NCBI GenBank assembly: GCA_014621425.1 | Contig: JAANBB010000030.1 | Location: 124,001-188,000, forward strand | DNA: 64,000 nucleotides | Direction of reading: 5' to 3' | Source: Cylindrodendrum hubeiense | Lineage: Eukaryota > Ascomycota > Sordariomycetes > Hypocreales > Nectriaceae | In this document: positions 23,828-35,732 of the stretch, in pieces | Layout: each line of letters begins with the position of its first letter | Position numbering within the stretch: the first letter of the stretch is position 1 | Notes under the pieces: generated by a model | What the model was told of the DNA's origin: nothing | What the model saw: only the letters and a program-made list of their open reading frames with translations | Databases searched by the model: none | Position numbers and translations under genes: made by a program

Positions 23828-24934
23828 GACGGCAAGGGGGAAGAGACGAAAGAAGAGAAAACAACGAGGAAAGGAATTAAAAATAAAAAAGAAGGGTCGT
23901 GGCATTGAGTTATCATAGGCAAAGGTAGAAGGATGGACAGAAAAGAGACTTGAAAGGCAGACTGAGAGCACAAGGGCAAACCCGCGAGCCGCCACTAACG
24001 CCGACGTTGTGATGCATTAACCACGGGGCGAAGCGAGACAAGGATGGGACGAAGGATCTACTAATTTAATCATGGTAACGGAAATTTCGCTTACAGAGTG
24101 GCTGAGCGGCGAAATACTCCATTTTCTGGTGCCGATGTTGGTTGTAAACAGTGTTGGTTCAACAAGGCGAGCTGGTGCTGTTTCAGACGCGGGAACGGGC
24201 CGCCGTAGTGGGGGCGGTGGGCTGTGTAATCGCCGATGAAACATCGCTGGGCCTGGCATTTGGGTAGATTAGAGATAAATTTAAGCTTAGGTATGGGAAT
24301 AATATGCTGGATTCTCTGGTGTCAATGAGTGATGCATTCCATACTAAGGTATTGGAATAATTGAGGTTGACCGATTAGTCTGCTGGCCATCTCAAGACGG
24401 ATGATAAATTCAGCTTCAAAATGAGACAGACAATACTGCGGAGAACACCGCATCCGACTCACCCGGTCTTGGCCTTGGTTGACCCACAGACATGTTCAGC
24501 TCTAATACCAGGGCCCCAGTAAAGTCATTTTCGTCTCGTTATTAAGGACTCGCGAATAATGACGAACCAACATGATGATGACCGGAATTGTACCGACTTG
24601 GAAGCTCCCGACCTGCATTTGATCGTCGCATTTCTCTCAGATGAAACAATCGAACCAACAACTCAAAGGATAACTCAACTCAGCCTCGGATCTGCTCTGC
24701 CACGATGTCATTGAAGGATCTCGCTTCGGTCGCAAATGCCTCAAGATGGAGCTCAGGGAGAAGGGGAAACAATGTTGTTCCGATGACCTGAAAGCGGCTC
24801 CGTTGATAAATATGCTCGTTAATTGTTCCATTCATCTGCCGCTTCATTGTTCAGTCCTTCTTTTTACTCGCCACTACCAGAAGTGACCCCTTCTGTTCAT
24901 TCATTCCTTATCTCTTTTGGCCTAAGCCGCCACC
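23828..24934. promoter_or_regulatory. Divergent promoter region between the LysM protein and chitinase genes
   Basis: 1.1 kb between two divergent start codons. No gene is recognised; the minus-strand frame can be extended to 23995 but the added residues precede the signal peptide and are probably leader. The chitinase start is preceded by GCCGCCACC, a strong translation-start context. Confidence 0.5.
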
Positions 24935-27900
24935 ATGTACGGTCTACGCGGCCGTATGCCACTCCTTTTCTTTCTACTTTTTATCAATTTCTCTGTCGTT
25001 TACGCAGCGCCGGCTCATCATCATCATGCAACTCATGTCAAGGTCAGGCGGCGCGAGGCCTTACTCCCCTCATGGAAGAGCGAGTCGGACCCTGAACTAG
25101 ATCCAACAGCTTCGTCACCTGCTGGCGTCCCAGTCAACAACATACTCATGCCTCGTGAGCAGCTTCCTCGAGCTGCTGCATCTAACGATTTCACTTGTGG
25201 TCCTGGAAGACCTTGCGAGAACGAAGCATGTTGTGGTTCCAGCGGATGGTGCGGGTAAGAACCACTTGTGCTTCCATAAGTATTATAGACTCAGCTAATG
25301 CTTCTCTAGCTACGAGTCTAAATATTGTGGGAAAGGTTGCCAGTCCAACTGCGATGCCACAGCAGAATGTGGCAAGTATTCGGATCCTCCTGGATTGGAA
25401 TGCCCCTTGAACGTTTGTTGTAGTGAGTTTGGATTCTGCGGAACAACAACCGAGTAAGTCAAATCCTGCACTTCCACAAGTGTCAATGGCTAACTGTTCT
25501 CAAGATTCTGCAAAGACGGATGCCAGTCGAATTGCAAGCAGCCAAAGCCATCTGTGTCCAAATCGGATGTACAGAAAAAGATCATCGCTTATTGGGAAGG
25601 CTGGAACGAGAACAAGCCATGTGGCCACATGCGCCCTAACGAAATCCCCGTTTACGACATCACTCATCTGATCTTCTCATTTGGCTTCATTACACCTGGT
25701 GACTTCCGGATCACCAACATGCCAGACGTCAGGCCAGAGCTGTTTGAAGAGGTGACCATGCTCAAAAACAGAAACCCCGACCTGCAGGTTTTGATCGCCC
25801 TTGGTGGCTGGACACACAATGATCCAGGCAAGTGGCAGACTGTGTTTAGTGACTTGGCCTCAACAGAAGCAAATCGCCAGAAATTCATTACAAACCTACT
25901 TGGCTTTCTAAATCAATACGGCTTCGATGGTGTTGATTTCGATTGGGAATACCCTGGCGCAGATGATCGAGGCGGCCAAGACGGAGATAGCAAAAACTAT
26001 GTCAAGTTGCTCAAGGAGCTTCGCGCTGCTATTAGATCACGCGGCCAGAGTTACCTCATCACATATACAGCTCCCTCGTCATATTGGTACTTGAAACACT
26101 TTGACATCAATGGTATGAGTTCGCATGTCGACTGGATTAATCTCATGTCATATGATCTCCATGGGATCTGGGATCGAGACAACCCTATCGGCAATAAAAT
26201 CCTTGGTCATACTAATCTGACCGAGATCGACCTTGCCTTAGATTTGGTAAGAATCTTTCAACTATCCTCCCTTCTGCCACACTCCTCAAAACGTAGTTTG
26301 ACTTACATATCTTGCATAGTTTTGGCGCAACGGCATCTCGCCAAGCGATTTGGTTCTTGGTATTGGTTTTTATGGTCGCTCATTCAAGTTGTCGGATCCA
26401 ACCTGCTGGAAACCTGGCTGCCGCTTCAAAGATCCTGGAGACAAAGGAGAATGCACCGACACGGCGGGTTTTCTATCATACCAAGGTAAGTGACCTCAAC
26501 CTGTGAACTCTACAAAGACCAAGGTATCATCTGACTGTGGCTCAAGAAATTATGGACATCGTCAAGTCATCCGGGGTGAAGCCTACATACGACGAAGAAG
26601 CCAAAGTGAACTACATGGTCTATGGTCAAAACAACTGGATATCATATGATGATAAAAATACATTCAGCGACAAGGTTGACTTCGCCAACGAACGTGGCCT
26701 CAGTGGGCTCATGATTTGGGCGATTGACCTGGATGATACGAAGCACTCTGCCCTCTCTGCACTTACTGGGAAAGGCGTCTTGGATTCGGATAATTTTCTC
26801 AACATGGGTGTGAAAACTTCGGATAATACAGAAGGTCATTCATCCGACGACTCCTCACAATGCCGAGTCACCAAGTGCGGAGAAACCTGTGGAACTGGAG
26901 AAACAGCCGTGGGTAGAGTAAAATCGGATTCTGGGAAGAACGCGTAAGTCAAACTCCCGCTGAAGGCCACTACTATTGGAAGATTTTAACCCGATAATCT
27001 AGATGCAAAGGAGCTGCGTCGAATGCCCGCTGGATTTGCTGTCCTGCCTGGACGAGTCTGACAAAAGATTCTTGTTATTGGAATAGAGGCGGCGGCGCAG
27101 TCGGGTCAGACTGCTCTGGAAAGTGTAACGTTGGAGATATCAAAATCCTCAGTGATCGTGATGGCTGGAAGGGCGACCTAAAGGGGGGGTCTTATGACAG
27201 TCATTGCAAGCGGTAAGAAACTCCGATATCCAGACCCTAGTGAATGTTGCTGATGTATTTATAGAGGCCAGGAGGCATTCTGTTGCGAATCAGGCAACAT
27301 GAAACGATACCTCCAAATATGTTCCTGGTCCAAGTGTGGGGGGAGCTGTCCCTCCGATAAGCCCCACATCTTGACAACAGATACTGGGGGCCACACAGGA
27401 GAGGGAGAGCGATGTAGATGGTACTCAGATCCAGAATTGGCATTCAAAAGCGAACTTCGGAAACTTTGCTGCCCTTCAAAGGACTCATTCAAAAATTGCA
27501 AGTGGAAGAACGGTGGTTTTTGCTCGGAACAGTGCAGCAACGGGCAGATTACTCTGGATCTCGATCCTCAAGGGTCAGGACTGAGCGGTTACTGTCATAA
27601 CGGTCAGCTCAATTTGTCAACCTCACTTGATACGATTTACTAACTTGATTGTAGGACGGCATCAAGCCCTTTGTTGTGACGCCCCCGGAGGCACGAAACA
27701 ACTATCGTCACCTGTGGATCTGGATAAAATCTTTCCTCCCGAGTACCTTCCCCCGGCTGATGCATTGCCTCGATTTGAGTTGGTCAACTTCGGTGGCATC
27801 CAAAAGGAGAGTGACCCGAATGAGACTGGATTCGCCTTCTTTCTCATTGCGGGCTCGAACACAGTAGTCAGCTCCATGTCAAAGCGAGACAACCCGGGAA

Positions 27901-30749
27901 TTCAGTTCCTCGGGTGCCCCAAGGAGATTTTGGACGTGCCCCTGGAACAAATCCAGACAGCTCGTGTTATTTGCATGCACGGGTCTCTGGATGATTGTTT
28001 TGGAGTTCAGAAAAATGGTGTTGAAGGAACTATTGTAAAGATGCCCGAGGAGTGTGGCCGTAGCACTTATGCGAGGGCTGTCTCGCTTACCCCATCCCAA
28101 GACCAGAACGTTCCCGTTGAGCTTGCACTTGAGGGTCCTGTATCGGCTGTTTACGACTTCTCCTTCGATTACAACCTGGGACTGGTTCGTCGGGATGCCG
28201 GTAAGCTCTCCATCCGCATGGACTACTCCAACGTCAAGGGCTACTGGAACGCGGTCGTCGATTCGAATGGAAAGTCAAAACGCCACCTACAGGACATTGT
28301 AACCCGTTTCTTCTCGGACAACAGAGACGATTGGTCACATAAGTTTCAGACAATCAGTGTCTCGCGGGATGATGATCTGGGCAATGTCCCCAAGCGAGAC
28401 CTCACCAAGCTGATTTCCTACGAGGGCCAGATGTGCTCAGCAAATGACGGCCCAGAAGGCCAAGCAATTGCTGTTGCTATTGAAGGTGAAGTGGATGCGA
28501 CTCTGTTCTACGGGTTCTCCATGATTGCAACTTGGGACCCTGCTGGCAAGGTTGAAATCCACCAGTCTGCTGGCTTCATTGATGTTGACGGCGAGACCGA
28601 TGCTTTCTTCACCGTTGCCGGTATTGGAACGCTTGATGCCTCCTCTAAAAGAGACAAGGTGCTTAGACATACTGATCGAAAGAACACCATCAGCGGGCAC
28701 TCTGTCTATCACGGATGGGCTTCCTTCACGGCATACTCGGAGCAGTCAGTCTTTTTTTCGACGGAAGGTGACGATGAAGAGGTTCAGTTCAACGGATTTA
28801 TGCAAGCGAAAGTGAAAGCGTAAGTCTAATAACTTTGGAGAGCCAGGGTTCATGCTAATCTTGTTTATTAGGTATTGGGGAGGTGGCTCGAAGATTATCT
28901 TCCCTCCAGAAGACTCAACGAGCAAACCTCGGGAACTTTCGTTGGGGAGCAAAAACAGAATGACTCCCATGGAAGAAGGAAAGAAGTCTAAGATCACAGT
29001 CACCAACTCTTTCAGGCTGGGTCTGGACGTTGCACTCGAATTCCCATCGGGTTACAAGAGTGCTGTTGCTGGTGAACTGCCAGACATGTCGGTGTCGCAA
29101 GCACTCACCGCGTCCTTTTCATTCGAAGACAGCGGTAATGAGATTTGTGTTGAGACCAGCATGATTCAAAGCCATCAAGCAGTCGTGGAGGATGGCGTGT
29201 ATGCCGGTTGGGGCTCTGACAGCGACACGCTCTTTACCCGAAAGGTCAAAGTGAGCGAAAAAGAATGTTTCAGCAAAACGGACAGCGAAGTGGGAGACAG
29301 CGACAAGCGCTCTGAAAGGACGAAAGAGCGCGAGTCGAGATCCCACAAGAACCGCAAACGGCAGAAGAACAATTCAGTCCCTGGTGACTACGCCGGCCTG
29401 GTGGACATTCCAAAAGTTCGAGCTCTCATTGAATCGGATGCTACCAAGGAAGAATGGAGTAATCCGATTTGCGACGCTTGCGGAGGATGCTACTTGACAA
29501 AGCAGGATCTCAGGAGAGACTGTTGCGAGTGCGCTTGGATACTGCCTGAATATGGCGACGGCGACACTGGGGCGGCAGGATTGGTTTCCGTTGATGAGCC
29601 TGGAGTTGGAACAGACGACGACATAGGAGGAATAGGGTCCGTCGAGAGGCGTTCAGTTACCGAACATCAATCACCATGGAAGCCCTATCACATGTTGAGA
29701 CGAGCTGGGACAATCTCAACTGGCACTAAGAATGTCGTATTTTGGCGGACTGATTTGTGGCAGTCACTACCCAAAGACCCCAAGAATAAATCGAAACAGA
29801 AGGATCCGGAGACGCAACCTTTGGTTGTCAAGTCTGAAAAGTATCCTCAATATCCCGACTGGCTTAAGGCTCCAACGAGCGCCACTGACTGGGAGACGGC
29901 TACTACTACCTACCCAGGTGCAAGAAATACTTCCACAACTCAACTTCATCATGCACTTCGTTCGACGTCAGCCAGTTCGCGTCCTGGGATGTCATGTACC
30001 CCTATCCGAAACAGAATGCCAAGAATTTTGTCTACCAGCGAGGCGTGCCCTACCACGGGCTGTATGACACAGAGCACGTATTCGAAGGTCAGACGATTGG
30101 TCGGTTCTTCGACACTTGGCTCTTCAACAGTGCTCAAAAAACACGCGCTCATTACTGGGTCGAAGAGAATTTCTTCACATCGAATAGTAAATGGGGGAAA
30201 AGCCCCCTGATGAAGCTATTGGTTGACGAGCTGGGCACCATCAAGAACCAGAACCGCCTCACCCTCTTCATGTCGATGCCAAACCAGCATAAGGGGCGGT
30301 TGTTTCGAGGATTCGATGCCGTAGGTCTGACTAAGTTCAAGAAGCTAGCCAAGGGAGCCGACCAGCTTCTTGAGGCTCGGTACATCGGTATGATATTTCC
30401 GTACCTCAACCACGACGAGGTTTGGGAATCGTTCTGCGAGACGTACAATGCCATTTCAGTCAGGCTACAGGATTTTGATACGTGGTACGAGGAAGAAACT
30501 GGCGCGGAGAGCAATCTAGCCGATGAGTGGGCCAAGTTTGTCAGAAGTGACCTGGACATGGTTGTCAATAAGGCTCGGACCAACTTGAAGATGTTGTATG
30601 ACAAGAAGAAATGGGCGGGTGCTCAGTATAAGATTCTTTGGGATAGCATGATGGAAAGCTCTGGTGACATGCGAAAGGTGAAGCTGGAGAGGACTGATTA
30701 TTGCAAGGGATTGCCCGCAACGGGAGTAAGTCCATGGGCAGGAGTGTAG
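24935..30749 (+). CDS. Large class V (GH18) chitinase, killer-toxin-like subgroup C
   Basis: Secreted multi-domain chitinase, 1760 aa. Ten exons: 24935-25254, 25310-25453, 25505-26246, 26320-26485, 26547-26943, 27003-27212, 27265-27602, 27655-28819, 28872-29840 and 29918-30749; the total is an exact multiple of three. A signal peptide (residues 1-25) is followed by two hevein-like chitin-binding domains (about 85-170). The GH18 barrel runs from about 180 to 530, with the active-site DGVDFDWE near 295-301 (Glu is the proton donor). After it come several Cys-rich segments with ICCP/FCCE/LCCP patterns, then about 900 residues without clear homology to me, including a KR-rich stretch near 29290-29370. 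The layout resembles the alpha/beta subunit of yeast zymocin-type killer toxins and fungal ChiC proteins. The 77-nt intron at 29841-29917 is inferred from frame change and plausible splice sites. Confidence 0.88.
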
Positions 30750-31015
30750 TTGGTGTCCAAACAATGGATGATCCGCGGTGGTTCTTGTATGTTGCCATTG
30801 AACTCGATAAGTTCATACATTTCGATAGATTCATATATTTCGGCGTATTAGAGTATCCGATGACACTACGTTGACAACTGAGTATTTATGTTGGTCCGCC
30901 CTCAATGATCCTTCAATTTTCCCCTCCTTAATATCTCACAACAGCCCCACACCGTTCGTTACCTTTGCACATCAGTTCTGCCGGAATATTAACCTCGACG
31001 GTTTCCTTTGCTACT

Positions 31016-32074
31016 ATGTCAGATTCCGGATCCGAATCAGAGGATTCTCGCCCGAACCCGATCCGATTTGCGCCTGGCTATCCCGACCTAGACACGAACC
31101 ATTTTGAACTGGGAGATGTCGAGGATGACTCGGTCATTATGGTTCCGTCGTGTTACGAGAGTAATTGGAGCAATACCGATGACTGCCCATGGAAAGAAAG
31201 CGTCGATGCTTGGCGGTGTTGGAAGGTGTCCAGTGCCTACAAATTTCTCGGCACGCCACACCCAAGAATAGTTCCGTACGTTGAATGAGATTTCTGTTTT
31301 TTCTTCGGTTAGTGATCAAAATTGACATAAGGAAGTTATAAAGGAGACGATGAGTATATGGAATTGCCATTGTTTGAGAAACCCTCAGGGCCTGCACTTG
31401 CTTTCCTCCTCCTCCACCACCATGACCTGATCTACGCACCGCCCTTGGACACGGCAGCTTGTCGTCCTCGACCAGAATTTTTGCCACTTATATATCAATG
31501 GAGCTTACATGCCCTGGAAGCCCTGTCCTTTTGCCACTCCCGAGATCTCCTCCTAGGCTTTTTCGACATCAACAACTTCTGGTTATCTAAACCAGACCTG
31601 TCTCTGTCATTTGTGGGATTTACCTCAGCTACGTTTGTCGGGGGGGAATATAACCAGCGTCAGAGTGACTACAGTGGCTTTTTTCCCTTTCATCCTCTTC
31701 AACCAGACGGGTTGAACGGCGACGATATTGAACCTACAGTTAAGACGGAGCTGGTTACCTATGGTATTCTCATATATCAACTAATGACGACTTTCTGGCC
31801 GGGAGAAGGCTCTAACATGGGACCAGAGGTTGCGGATCTGATTAAAACAAGGAGTCGATGGCCTCGCCTTGAGAACAAGTACCTTGGCCAGGTGGTTACA
31901 AAGTGCTGGGCTGGAGAGTATAAGGATACGCAAGAGCTCAAGGTCGGCTTGGAGGAAGCGCTGTCTGCAGAAGGGTGGGAGATCGAAGGCGATGATACCC
32001 TCAGAGGGTTTAGTGCAATCGGGCTCATTCCATTTAAAGATGTGTACGGGCGCTTCTTAACTCAGTTTGGCTGA
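31016..32074 (+). CDS. Protein-kinase-fold protein, probably a pseudokinase
   Basis: 332 aa in two exons (31016-31275 and 31336-32074). The middle resembles the C-lobe of a kinase: YQWSLHALEALSFCHSRDLLLGFFDINNFWL sits where an HRD catalytic loop and N-lobe-facing Asn are expected. The following FVGFTSA takes the place of the DFG motif, so the metal-binding Asp is missing. No glycine loop or invariant Lys is recognisable in the N-terminal part. It is therefore unlikely to phosphorylate and may bind or scaffold. The 60-base intron is placed so that both frames join in phase. It lies in the accessory block, close to kinase and NLR-type genes. Confidence in the gene is good; the kinase-fold call is moderate. 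Confidence 0.65.
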
Positions 32075-32732
32075 CAGTATAATCTTTGACACAGAACTTG
32101 AGTGGCTTGGACGATATTATACCCAACGATTATTAGACTTTCCGCTAGGGGCGGATTCATCCAGGTTTCCTCCCATTATCTCCCTTTACTGGGAGCTTCG
32201 TGATAGATGAGTCTATGCTCGATGAGCAGATGAAGGACCAGCTCCAGTCCCGACGAAGACTAGTACTGCGCCCACATCTTGTCGTCGAGCGTCATCGTGT
32301 ACCCGAATCAAACAATTGCGTAGCGCCTCGGCTTCTATGATGCTCCCAACATGTAGTCCTCACCCCCCTAGCTGTTGGTATGGATATTTTGACCGGAATG
32401 GCCACGTATAATAAATGCACGGCCACATTCAGCCGCAAATTAAGCTTCGATTTACACCTAGCATGCCAGAGATCTCCATGGCCTAAGTGTACACATAAAG
32501 TTCTTTCAGAACTTCGACACTTGAAAGATATCAGAAATTGAGGATTGCAAAAAGATATTTTGATGTAAGTCGACTGCCCTCTGTGACTGATATGCGCAAG
32601 GACGCGGGGCAATGAATACCTGTCGACAGCGGTAGCAGGCCGTCAGAGTGTGGGCAATACGATGACAGCCTTTCTCGCCTTCTGCACCCATGACCTCATT
32701 CTATGTAGCACGATTAACGATTTGACTAACGA
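32075..32732. other. Intergenic stretch after the pseudokinase gene
   Basis: About 660 bases. A minus-strand open frame at 32292-32612 has no family-like sequence and is probably chance. Nothing else is recognised. Confidence 0.4.
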
Positions 32733-33040
32733 CTAGAACTTGTCCTCTAAATCAGACGGCCTACTAATTTCGCTACTGGAGTCATCAAAGATCATGGCAG
32801 CGTCACGCACCCTAACGACAATATTTGCCGTGTTTACTTTGGTAGTCCCCATCGCGGCGCTATACACTATCCCGACCATCGCATCGAGACTTTGAATCAT
32901 CATCAGTTTCACGGCCATTTTCTCCTTGGCACTCTGCTCGCTGACGTCGTCGAAGAACTACGAGATTTTCTCGGCCACGGCGGCATACTCGTAGACCTAC
33001 CTGAAGCTCCACTGGACCGCTCTTTCAGTGGGGGATGGCC
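32733..33040 (-). pseudogene. Coding relic with two in-frame stops
   Basis: The minus strand from about 33040 to 32733 reads as protein-like sequence of about 100 residues: a start-like M-R-P-S, an alanine-rich YEYAAVAEKIS segment, then KMAVKLMMIQSLD and a conserved-looking VNTANIVVRVRDAAMIFDDSS. It is interrupted by TAG codons at 32997-32999 and 32958-32960. Both stops could have been CAG codons. It resembles the helical N-terminal region of a fungal accessory protein, but I cannot name the family. I find no continuation on either side. Confidence 0.45.
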
Positions 33041-33934
33041 TCATAGGGGCCTCTTACTTAACTAATGTATGCATATATATGTGCCAATATAATATATTGA
33101 AGGAATCTCTTACTCCTGGTGTCTAGCTGGAGAGGCGTCTTTACATCATTAAATGGAGTACCTACCTGAGCACTGTCTGTAGTTTATCTCTTAGATCCAG
33201 TGCTGAACCTTAACGCTTGGACCCCTTATGCGGAGTGAGTTGGCGTAGTGGCGTTCTTTGCATACTGAACTATTGATTGCCGCCCTGCATACTGGACTGT
33301 TGATTTTCTGGAAAGAGCTGATAGGCCATTTGGCGATGTGTGCAGGACATCATTGAAAACTTCAGAGAAAGGGCGGGAAGAGAATTACACGGGCAGACCT
33401 GGTTCCTGAACGTATTCTCCGTACGCATACCGCAAAAGCTCTCTCAACTCAAAAAGTTCTGGGGGGCTTGGCATCCCACTGCGCTGCAGATCTTGTCCTC
33501 ATACAAGTAGCATGCAGACTTGAACTGAGCGGTAGCTTATCACAAAGTTGTGATGAGCATTCTATCATTTCATGGGTGGCGGGATCTGCAGCCCAGGCCC
33601 TAAGTCCTTTAGCGTTGTTTGAGTTGACAGAGTTTCTACTGTTCCAGTTAGGGGCTGTACGTTCTAGGTCTAGACTACGCAGTACTGCGGAGTAAATTTG
33701 CATCTAGATTCTCTTGTGGCTGCAATCGATCAGCTGAAATGCGACAAATCGGGCTGAGCTGTTCCATTCGAAGCTTTCAAGTCGTATGAAAGTCAAGCCT
33801 GGTTGCTACTTAATAATTGAAGAATCCCCGCAACCAGTGAGGCAAACGCATTTTCCCACAGAACTACGCCTTTCGCCCTTTAAGCCATCCATCCCTCTAC
33901 GTACAATAACTCCGGAGCTGTTGTCAACGCTGCC
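33041..33934. other. Intergenic stretch upstream of the M4 peptidase
   Basis: Nearly 900 bases without a recognisable gene. Overlapping open frames on both strands at 33449-33703 look like chance. The peptidase promoter must lie here. Confidence 0.4.
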
Positions 33935-35089
33935 ATGTGCTCGTTTGTGCCTCGTACGCTGTTCCAGAGCATTATTGATGATGAGACGGTCAGCGAGGAA
34001 GAGCGACAAGAGGCGCAACACCAAATCGACGTCATTACCCGTACTTTGAACGCAGTCGAAAATGCAGCCAGTACCGAGTCAAAAGTCAAGGCACGGTATG
34101 ATGTGATTCCCACTGGATTTAAAGAATTCCGTTCTAAAATCTGGGGAATGTCTGGCCGAAACTGTGAGGAGATCAATCCTGAGACCGGGGAGATACTAGG
34201 CACATCGTACAAACCACTGCCCGGAATCCTATACAGCAGCTCGCAGGACCCGCCTTACGAACAAGACCAGGATGTCATTACTTGCATGGAAGGGTTGAGA
34301 ACGACATACAACTTCTACAAGTCGGTCTTTAACAGAGAGTCTATTGACGGCAACGGTCTGCAGCTCGAGGCAAGCATTCACTACGCTACTCGGTATGGCA
34401 ACGCTTTATGGGAGCCAGCTTCAAAGCAGATGATTTTTGGTGACGGTGACGGCAATTCTCGCTTCGGTCGTTTTGCCGGGTTTTTCAAACCTGGCTCAAT
34501 GGTCAGTAGTCTCGATGTCATAGCACATGAGCTTACCCATGGAGTGACCGGTCATACCGCAAACTTTGAGTACAAGCACCAACCCGGGGCTCTGAATGAG
34601 TCCATGTCAGATGTTTTCGGGTCAATGGTGGTTCAATGGAAACAAGGCCAAACTGTCGACGAAGCCGATTGGCTTATAGGGGCTAACATCATTTATCCAA
34701 ATTCGGAATCACTCACAGGAAGAAGGAGCAACGCCATGTGTCTGCGTTCTTTGAAAGACCCAAGCGCAATAACAAATCTGGAACTACAGCCGAACAGCAT
34801 GACGAGCAGCCGATATTACAAAGGCGAAGACGACAACGGCGGCGTGCATCGAAACTCCGGCGTGCCGAACTTTGCCTTCTATAAAGTTGCTATGGCTCTT
34901 GGAGGGCACTCATGGGATCGCGCGGGCAAAATTTGGTACGAGACACTTACGGACTCTCGCATGCACCCGAAAACGCAATTTGTGGAGTTCGCGAGGGTAA
35001 CAATAGATCAAGCAAAAACGCTTTACCCGGATGATCTATTTGTAGCTCAAGTGGTAGAAGAAGCCTGGTATGATGTTGGAGTTCTATGA
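33935..35089 (+). CDS. M4 (thermolysin-family) metallopeptidase, protealysin-like, bacterial type
   Basis: Zinc metalloendopeptidase, 384 aa, intronless. The zinc site is HELTH (near residue 198) with the third ligand Glu in GALNESMSD (near 220). The transition-state His is in GGVHRNSG (near 308), and the family's C-terminal NFAFYKVAMALGG segment follows. No signal peptide is present. The N-terminus (MCSFVP...) followed by a short helical propeptide of about 50 residues resembles protealysin-type bacterial precursors. Fungal secreted metalloproteases are usually M36 or M35, not M4. The bacterial domain layout and lack of introns, among intron-rich neighbours, suggest horizontal acquisition. 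It lies in the accessory block between relics and a broken kinase gene. Family call firm; transfer is inference. Confidence 0.92.
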   Translation: MCSFVPRTLFQSIIDDETVSEEERQEAQHQIDVITRTLNAVENAASTESKVKARYDVIPTGFKEFRSKIWGMSGRNCEEINPETGEILGTSYKPLPGILYSSSQDPPYEQDQDVITCMEGLRTTYNFYKSVFNRESIDGNGLQLEASIHYATRYGNALWEPASKQMIFGDGDGNSRFGRFAGFFKPGSMVSSLDVIAHELTHGVTGHTANFEYKHQPGALNESMSDVFGSMVVQWKQGQTVDEADWLIGANIIYPNSESLTGRRSNAMCLRSLKDPSAITNLELQPNSMTSSRYYKGEDDNGGVHRNSGVPNFAFYKVAMALGGHSWDRAGKIWYETLTDSRMHPKTQFVEFARVTIDQAKTLYPDDLFVAQVVEEAWYDVGVL

Positions 35090-35732
35090 TACTAGATAGG
35101 CAGTAAAGCAATCAGGCATTCTAAGTTTTAGTGTGAAAGCTGTTTGCCAAAAATTGTATTGAATCCAATTATGACTCGAACTCTCCTTCCAGTGATAGGT
35201 TATGAATGTAAGCAGAAGACTGAGACAAGTATCGAGAATTAGGGGGGGGCAACTTTAGCTTCAGTTCATTGGGAAGCCGCCACCAATACTGACGAAGAAC
35301 CAAGCTGAGAGTACTCTTGTCTGAATACAATAAAAGTCAATCAAACTTACGATATTCATCCCAGTCCTCGGTTCTTTGTCTGGAATGAGAGCAAAGAATG
35401 CATGGAAACGTCACATTCTTGTCCTTTAGTATGCATCGCAAGTCTTGAACACATTCTTATACGAACGAATAGCTGCAATATGCATCATTCCACAGCAAAT
35501 GATGAAACTCAGTGACAATATCTTTTGATCTCTCTATTTAGCAATGGTCTACGGGTCAGTCTCGTAGATAGTGAGGGCGGCTGGCCAATTTCTCATTTAG
35601 AAGATCCGGACCCGAAGACTCGAGACCGAGAGAGTTAAATTCCGCTGACTACGGCGGTGATACGGAAAGTTTGAAACTAATCTCAAAGTAATGCTCAAGA
35701 CGTCTTGATATAACCCAAAGTGTAATACATCA
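35090..35732. other. Intergenic stretch between M4 peptidase and kinase-ankyrin gene 3' ends
   Basis: About 640 bases between two convergent genes. It is AT-rich and I recognise nothing in it. Confidence 0.4.

Noticed and set aside
23828..23995. Longer N-terminus of the LysM protein from an ATG at 23995
   Set aside because: The signal peptide begins at 23827. An upstream extension would bury it, so this is more likely leader sequence.
29841..29917. Apparent frameshift in the chitinase gene
   Set aside because: A 77-base intron (GTATCC...ACCCAG) joins the two frames in phase, and the whole coding length becomes a multiple of three. Splicing is the simpler reading.
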